NCBI GenBank assembly: GCA_947626465.1
Contig: CANQSI010000033.1
Coordinates: 1-8,955 of the forward strand
DNA: 8,955 bases
From: an uncultured Atopobiaceae bacterium
GTDB lineage: Bacteria > Actinomycetota > Coriobacteriia > Coriobacteriales > Atopobiaceae
Direction of reading: 5' to 3'
In this document: positions 5,753 through 8,955 of the stretch, piece after piece
Numbering within the stretch: the stretch's first letter is position 1
How the letters are laid out: the number at the start of each line of letters is the position of its first letter
The notes under the pieces: generated by a model
The model's input: the letters and a program-made list of their open reading frames with translations, nothing else
What the model was told of the DNA's origin: nothing
The model's database searches: none
Position numbers and translations under genes: made by a program

Positions 5753-7006
5753 ATGAGATTCGCGTTTGTGTGCGACGACCTTTCCGGCCACGGCAACGGC
5801 ACGTCCGTGACGGCGTATCGGTTCGCCGAGCAGCTTCGCCAGCTCGGCCACGAGGTGCGCATGGTGGGCGTGGGCGCGAGCGGCAAAGACGCGTTCCCCG
5901 TGCCCGAGAAGGACATTCCCGTCGTGTCGTCCGTATCCCACACCTGCGGTTTTCGCTTCGGAGAGCCCGACGAGGCCGTGTTTGGCCGTGCGTTTGACGG
6001 CGTGGATCTCATCCACCTCTTCCTGCCATTCGAGCTCGAGCGCGCGGCGCTCGCATGGGCGCGCGTGCACCACGTGCCCGTGTCCGCCGCCTTCCACCTC
6101 CAGCCGGAGAACGTGACCTACAACGCGCGCATCGGTCGCGCGCCGCTCATCTCGAGCGCGCTCTACGGACACTTCCGCCGCGTGCTCTACGATCGCGTGC
6201 GCCACGTGCACTGCCCCTCGACGATGATCGCGAGCGAGCTTCGGCGCCACGGCTACCACGCGCATCTCCATGTGATCTCGAACGGAGTCCCCGAGCTCTT
6301 CCATGCGCGCGCCGAGGCCGCGCCGCTCATCGACGCCGCGGGCAGGATCCAGATCCTCTCCGTGGGGCGCCTCGGCAAGGAGAAGGACCAGTCCACGATC
6401 ATCAAGGCGATCGCGCGCTCCCGGTACAAAGACCAGATCACGCTGCATCTCGCGGGGCAGGGCTACATGAAGAGGCGCCTGATGGCGCTCGCCGACAGGC
6501 TCGGGGTGTCGATGACCATCGGCTACTACGACGAGGAATCGCTCGCCGAGGTCATGCGCTGCTGCCCGCTCACCATCCATGCGTCCGTGGCCGACATCGA
6601 GGCCATCTCCGTGCTCGAGTCGTTTGCCTCGGGGTCGGTGGCCATCGTCGCGCAGTCGCCGATGAGCGCGCCCTCGAAGTACGCGGTCGATTCACACTGC
6701 CTCTTCGCCGCACGCGACGTGGACGGCCTCGCGAGCGTGATCGACTGGTGGGCCGAGCATCCCGAGGCGCTCGCCCCCACGCGCGAGCTCTACCTCGAGG
6801 AAGCCAAGGGGCTCCGGCTCCGCAAGAGCGCCGAGGCGTTCGAGCGCATGGCCGAGCAGGCGGTGGCCGACGACGAGCTCGCCTATCGCCTGAGGGGCTC
6901 CTCGGTGGCGGTGCGCGGTGCCTCTGACCTCGCCTTGAGCCCTGGAATGGCCCACGGTATGGCCACGGCGGCGCTCGGTGGACCGAGCGCGACGGGAGCA
7001 CGATGA
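5753..7006 (+). CDS. GT4-type (GT-B fold) glycosyltransferase, probably glycolipid synthesis
   Basis: A 417-aa protein with two Rossmann-like halves. The N-terminal acceptor half has MRFAFVCDDLSGHGNGTSVT, with the glycine-rich loop followed by a helix (AYRFAEQLRQLGHEVRMVGV), then AAFHLQPENVTYNA (113-126) and ISNGVPELF (175-183). The C-terminal nucleotide-sugar half starts at ILSVGRLGKEKDQSTIIKAI (201-220) and includes LHLAGQGYMKRRL and IHASVADIEAISVLESFASG (275-294). The usual E-x7-E of GT4 enzymes appears as D281-x7-E289. The order of motifs resembles actinobacterial and firmicute enzymes that add a sugar to diacylglycerol or similar lipids. No membrane segment is seen; such enzymes bind the membrane face peripherally. 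The last 40 residues are Ala/Gly/Ser-rich and look disordered. The stop overlaps the acyltransferase start (ATGA), supporting a joint role in lipid or glycolipid assembly. The exact sugar and acceptor are not readable from sequence. Confidence 0.88.
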   Translation: MRFAFVCDDLSGHGNGTSVTAYRFAEQLRQLGHEVRMVGVGASGKDAFPVPEKDIPVVSSVSHTCGFRFGEPDEAVFGRAFDGVDLIHLFLPFELERAALAWARVHHVPVSAAFHLQPENVTYNARIGRAPLISSALYGHFRRVLYDRVRHVHCPSTMIASELRRHGYHAHLHVISNGVPELFHARAEAAPLIDAAGRIQILSVGRLGKEKDQSTIIKAIARSRYKDQITLHLAGQGYMKRRLMALADRLGVSMTIGYYDEESLAEVMRCCPLTIHASVADIEAISVLESFASGSVAIVAQSPMSAPSKYAVDSHCLFAARDVDGLASVIDWWAEHPEALAPTRELYLEEAKGLRLRKSAEAFERMAEQAVADDELAYRLRGSSVAVRGASDLALSPGMAHGMATAALGGPSATGAR

Positions 7007-8037
7007 AGCGCGCCGTGAACACCACTCGCCCGCGCGCGGGCACGCCTAAGGCCCCGACTCAGACTCGGCCGACGCCGCGGGAGATCCGCAAGGTCTCGCG
7101 TGCTGCGATGCGCGCCGAGAAGGACCTCGAGCGTGCCCTCATCGCCGAGCTTCGCGCCGACGAGCGTGCGAAGGCGGCGCCGGGCGAGCGGAGCAGCGCG
7201 GCGCTTGATCGCGCCCAGCGAAAGCTCGCCAAGGCCGAGGCCCGCCAGCTCGCGACCGCGTCCGCGGCGGAGCGCTTCGCAAAGGCGCATGGCCTCGCAC
7301 GCGAACCGAACGGGGAGTTCTTCCCGCAGGTAGCCGACCTCAACCCGAAGCCGAGCGAGGAAAGCGAGCGGCGCCAGCGCGCCTTCTATTCCGCGGTGGT
7401 GCCCATCCTTCGCGTGGTCGTGCGGCTCACCTACGGCGCACGCGTGGTCCACGACGGCCCAAGCAGGACGCCGGCGGGAAGCGTCGTCGTGATCAACCAC
7501 GTGAGCTACCTCGACAGCGTCATGGCCGCGGTGGCGCTCTGGCCGCATCGGCTGCGCTTCCTCGCGCTTGCGAGCAACGGCTACGGCCACGTGTGGGGGC
7601 CGATCGTGCGGGCGCTCGGGACGATCTTCGTGGGGCACACGCTCGCGGAGACGCGCGAGATGGTGGCGCGCCAGCAAGAGGCGCTCGCCGCGGGCGACGA
7701 CATCGCGATCTTTCCCGAAGGCGACCTCGTGCCCTACAACCCCGGGCTCCAGCCCTTCAAGCGCGGTGCGTTCCAGGTGGCCGCGGTGCAGCACGTGCCG
7801 GTGGTGCCGGTGACGCTCGTGCAGGCGCCGGGCGAGGGCATCCTGAAGAGCCTCTTCGCGAAGCCGGGCTTCGTGGTGCACGTGGGCGAGCCCATTCGCG
7901 CTCCCAAGGGCATGGGCACGCATAAGGCAGCCATCTACCTCGAGGAACACGCACGAAGGGCGATGGAGGCCGCGCTCGACACGGACCCTTTGTTTGATCT
8001 CACCTACGCGGAGACGGCCGAGCCCGCGGTGTTCTGA
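7003..8037 (+). CDS. PlsC-like 1-acyl-glycerol-3-phosphate acyltransferase with basic N-terminal extension
   Basis: A 344-aa protein. The C-terminal 220 residues are a lysophospholipid acyltransferase domain (PF01553): a hydrophobic stretch AVVPILRVVVRLTYG (131-145), the catalytic motif NHVSYLD (N165, H166-x4-D171), IAIFPEGDLVP with FPEG at 237-240 for phosphate binding, and block IV VPVVPVTL (265-272). The family moves an acyl chain from acyl-ACP or acyl-CoA to lysophosphatidate or a related lipid at the cytoplasmic membrane. Residues 1-120 are an unusual extension: a Pro/Thr/Arg-rich start followed by an Ala/Arg/Lys/Glu-rich helical, perhaps coiled-coil, region. GGGAG (6994-6998) precedes the ATG, which overlaps the glycosyltransferase stop by 4 nt, so the two are translationally coupled. 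The substrate may be glycolipid-related; that is inference. Confidence 0.9.
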   Translation: MKRAVNTTRPRAGTPKAPTQTRPTPREIRKVSRAAMRAEKDLERALIAELRADERAKAAPGERSSAALDRAQRKLAKAEARQLATASAAERFAKAHGLAREPNGEFFPQVADLNPKPSEESERRQRAFYSAVVPILRVVVRLTYGARVVHDGPSRTPAGSVVVINHVSYLDSVMAAVALWPHRLRFLALASNGYGHVWGPIVRALGTIFVGHTLAETREMVARQQEALAAGDDIAIFPEGDLVPYNPGLQPFKRGAFQVAAVQHVPVVPVTLVQAPGEGILKSLFAKPGFVVHVGEPIRAPKGMGTHKAAIYLEEHARRAMEAALDTDPLFDLTYAETAEPAVF

Positions 8038-8084
8038 TACCAAAGGCGAAATTCATTCACACTGGATCGCGATTTGGGGGCCCA

Positions 8085-8111
8085 CTCCACGAATTCCACA
8101 AGGCCGTGGAG
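8085..8111. other. Hairpin downstream of the acyltransferase gene
   Basis: CTCCACG (8085-8091) pairs with CGTGGAG (8105-8111) over a 13-nt loop. Two GGGCCC blocks (8078-8083 and 8143-8148) flank it and could pair to form an outer stem. There is no U-tract, so a classic terminator is not supported; it could be a Rho-independent-like 3' end without U-tract, or leader structure of the next unit. Confidence 0.35.
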
Positions 8112-8161
8112 CACTCGTGATGGAGAAAGAAATACGAGCGTAGGGCCCAAGTTTAAGATTC

Positions 8162-8188
8162 CTTTCAGGTAAACTTTCAGCTGAAAAG
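8162..8188. promoter_or_regulatory. Putative operator: CTTTCAG repeats and 12-bp palindrome
   Basis: CTTTCAG occurs at 8162-8168 and again at 8174-8180, 12 nt apart. The second copy is joined to its inverse to form the perfect palindrome TTTCAGCTGAAA (8175-8186). A further inverted copy, CTGAAAG, is at 8258-8264 near the next start codon. The arrangement, about 100 nt before a gene and in an AT-richer patch of a GC-rich window, suits a dimeric regulator site. No regulator is identified. Confidence 0.4.
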
Positions 8189-8276
8189 CCATGCCGTTTT
8201 GCCCGCGCGTAGTGCGTGCGGGTGGAGCGGCGCTCTACAAAGCCGAAGGGGGAGGGGCTGAAAGCCCAGCGTACGC

Positions 8277-8750
8277 ATGCAGATTCCGCGTGAACATCGC
8301 GCATGGTGGCTCGTTGCCGCCGGGGCCGCGGTCGTGGTCGCGATCGTGGCCATCGTGCTTGGTGTGTCGGCGTCGTCTGCGGGCGTGAACTCACTCGACG
8401 GCTCGGGGGCGGAAAGCGAGAACGGAGACGTCTCGAACCCGCCCGACGCAGCCACCGTCGGATTGGACACGGATCCTTCCATGCAAGACCAGGAAACCAC
8501 AGAGTACGTGCCGAATGAGGTGCTCGTGAGCATCGACGATCCGAGCGTGCTCGACCAGCTCGTGCCGGGGGCCGCGCTTGCCAACGGCACGATCGTGGCC
8601 GTGGAGCAGGTGACGGAAGGCTCCGACGGCACCGGCGGCGTCGTGAAGATCACGTTTGAGGGAGACGCGACCGAAGACGACGTGGTGGATGCGCTGAACA
8701 GCATGGGCGGCGTAACCGCCCAGAAGAACTTTGTCTATCACCTGATGTAG
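8277..8750 (+). CDS. Membrane-anchored stand-alone I9/subtilisin pro-domain-like protein
   Basis: A 157-aa protein. Residues 1-9 are polar and basic, about 10-31 form one hydrophobic segment (WWLVAAGAAVVVAIVAIVLG) acting as a signal anchor, and 32-76 are a flexible Asp/Glu/Ser/Gly-rich linker. Residues 77-157 begin YVPNEVLVSIDD and end GGVTAQKNFVYHLM, with IVAVEQV and GGVVKITFEGDATEDDVVDA between. This pattern (Y-x-P-x-E-x-L-V at the start, V-x-x-A-x-x-N-x-V-Y at the end, beta-alpha-beta-beta-alpha-beta order) resembles the N-terminal pro-domain of secreted S8 (subtilisin-like) peptidases, which folds and inhibits the enzyme. Here a stop codon follows the domain directly, so it is encoded alone. 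A stop in frame at 8259 forces this ATG or a later start. The nearest strong Shine-Dalgarno (GGGGGAGGGG, 8248-8257) is 19 nt away, with a small hairpin between. It is probably exposed outside the membrane. The pro-domain match is from pattern memory, not a search. Confidence 0.68.
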   Translation: MQIPREHRAWWLVAAGAAVVVAIVAIVLGVSASSAGVNSLDGSGAESENGDVSNPPDAATVGLDTDPSMQDQETTEYVPNEVLVSIDDPSVLDQLVPGAALANGTIVAVEQVTEGSDGTGGVVKITFEGDATEDDVVDALNSMGGVTAQKNFVYHLM

Positions 8751-8770
8751 AGAGCCATTGGCAGAGAGCG

Positions 8771-8955
8771 ATGAACAAGAAACCGACACTGCTCCACAAG
8801 CTCTTCGTCGCCGTGGTCACGACGTCGATGGTGCTGGGCATGTGCCCGTTGCAGGCCATCGCCGACGAGCTGATGGGGCAGGACGTGCCCGCGCCCGTCG
8901 AGAACGGCGACGTCACCATCGTGGACGGCGAGCCCGTCCTCGGCGCGTCCGAGGA
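8771..8955 (+). CDS. Secreted protein, N-terminal 61 residues (3' end outside window)
   Basis: The frame is open from ATG 8771 to the window end. The start encodes a typical Sec signal peptide: basic MNKKPTLLHK, hydrophobic core LFVAVVTTSMVLGM, and a likely cleavage site after A29-I30-A31 before DEL. The mature start (ELMGQDVPAPVENGDVTIVD) is acidic and low in complexity. A cysteine at 25 is not in a good lipobox (LGMC with Met at -1), so a lipoprotein is less likely. Only a weak AGAG stands before the ATG; with 20 nt between it and the preceding stop, co-expression with the pro-domain-like protein is likely. From the neighbour it may be an S8 serine peptidase or other cell-surface protein, but no catalytic motif is within the window. 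Confidence 0.7.
   Translation, partial: MNKKPTLLHKLFVAVVTTSMVLGMCPLQAIADELMGQDVPAPVENGDVTIVDGEPVLGASE

Noticed and set aside
6883..8043. Minus-strand open frame opposite the acyltransferase
   Set aside because: Arg/His/Ala-rich composition with no domain pattern; the plus strand carries the full set of acyltransferase motifs.
8771..8955. Lipoprotein signal (LGMC) in the last gene
   Set aside because: Met at the -1 position is a poor lipobox, while A-I-A before DE is a normal signal peptidase I site.

Overview
The window is high-GC chromosomal DNA, almost entirely coding on the + strand. The proteins look actinobacterial, most probably class Coriobacteriia. That placement is inferred from the style of the proteins (the tail of a GyrA, a non-secreted BMP-domain protein coupled to a phosphoesterase, a glycosyltransferase/acyltransferase pair, and a pro-domain-like protein followed by a secreted protein). 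No rRNA is present to settle it.

Region 1 (1-2250) holds the 3' two thirds of gyrA, then a structured non-coding block. Reading rightwards, the block contains two hairpins, a mirrored copy of the tRNA-Ala 3' end, a bidirectional terminator, tRNA-Ala(TGC) on the minus strand, a minus-strand terminator, tRNA-Ile(GAT) on the minus strand, and its promoter. The tRNAs are therefore convergent with gyrA. The tRNA-Ala 3' end and part of its trailer form a perfect 34-bp inverted repeat around the terminator, which is the oddest DNA-level structure in the window.

Region 2 (2364-5625) holds a bifunctional-nuclease-family (DUF151) protein. After a 164-nt gap comes a translationally coupled pair joined by an ATGA overlap: a 638-aa BMP-domain protein without a signal peptide, and a small metallophosphoesterase. 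No ABC permease or ATPase gene is visible nearby, so the BMP domain may sense a nucleoside-like ligand in the cytosol rather than serve import.

Region 3 (5753-8037) is a second translationally coupled pair, also with an ATGA overlap: a GT4-type glycosyltransferase and a PlsC-type acyltransferase with a long basic N-terminal extension. Together they suggest membrane glycolipid synthesis.

Region 4 (8038-8955) starts with a 239-nt intergenic region carrying a cluster of CTTTCAG/CTGAAAG motifs. It is followed by a short membrane-anchored protein whose extracytoplasmic domain resembles an inhibitor-I9/subtilisin pro-domain, and 20 nt later by the start of a secreted protein cut by the window end. 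This looks like a separately encoded pro-domain next to an exported partner, possibly an S8 peptidase, although the catalytic part lies outside the window.

The best candidates for something undescribed are the tRNA-Ala mirror repeat, the cytosolic BMP/phosphoesterase pair and the stand-alone pro-domain protein.
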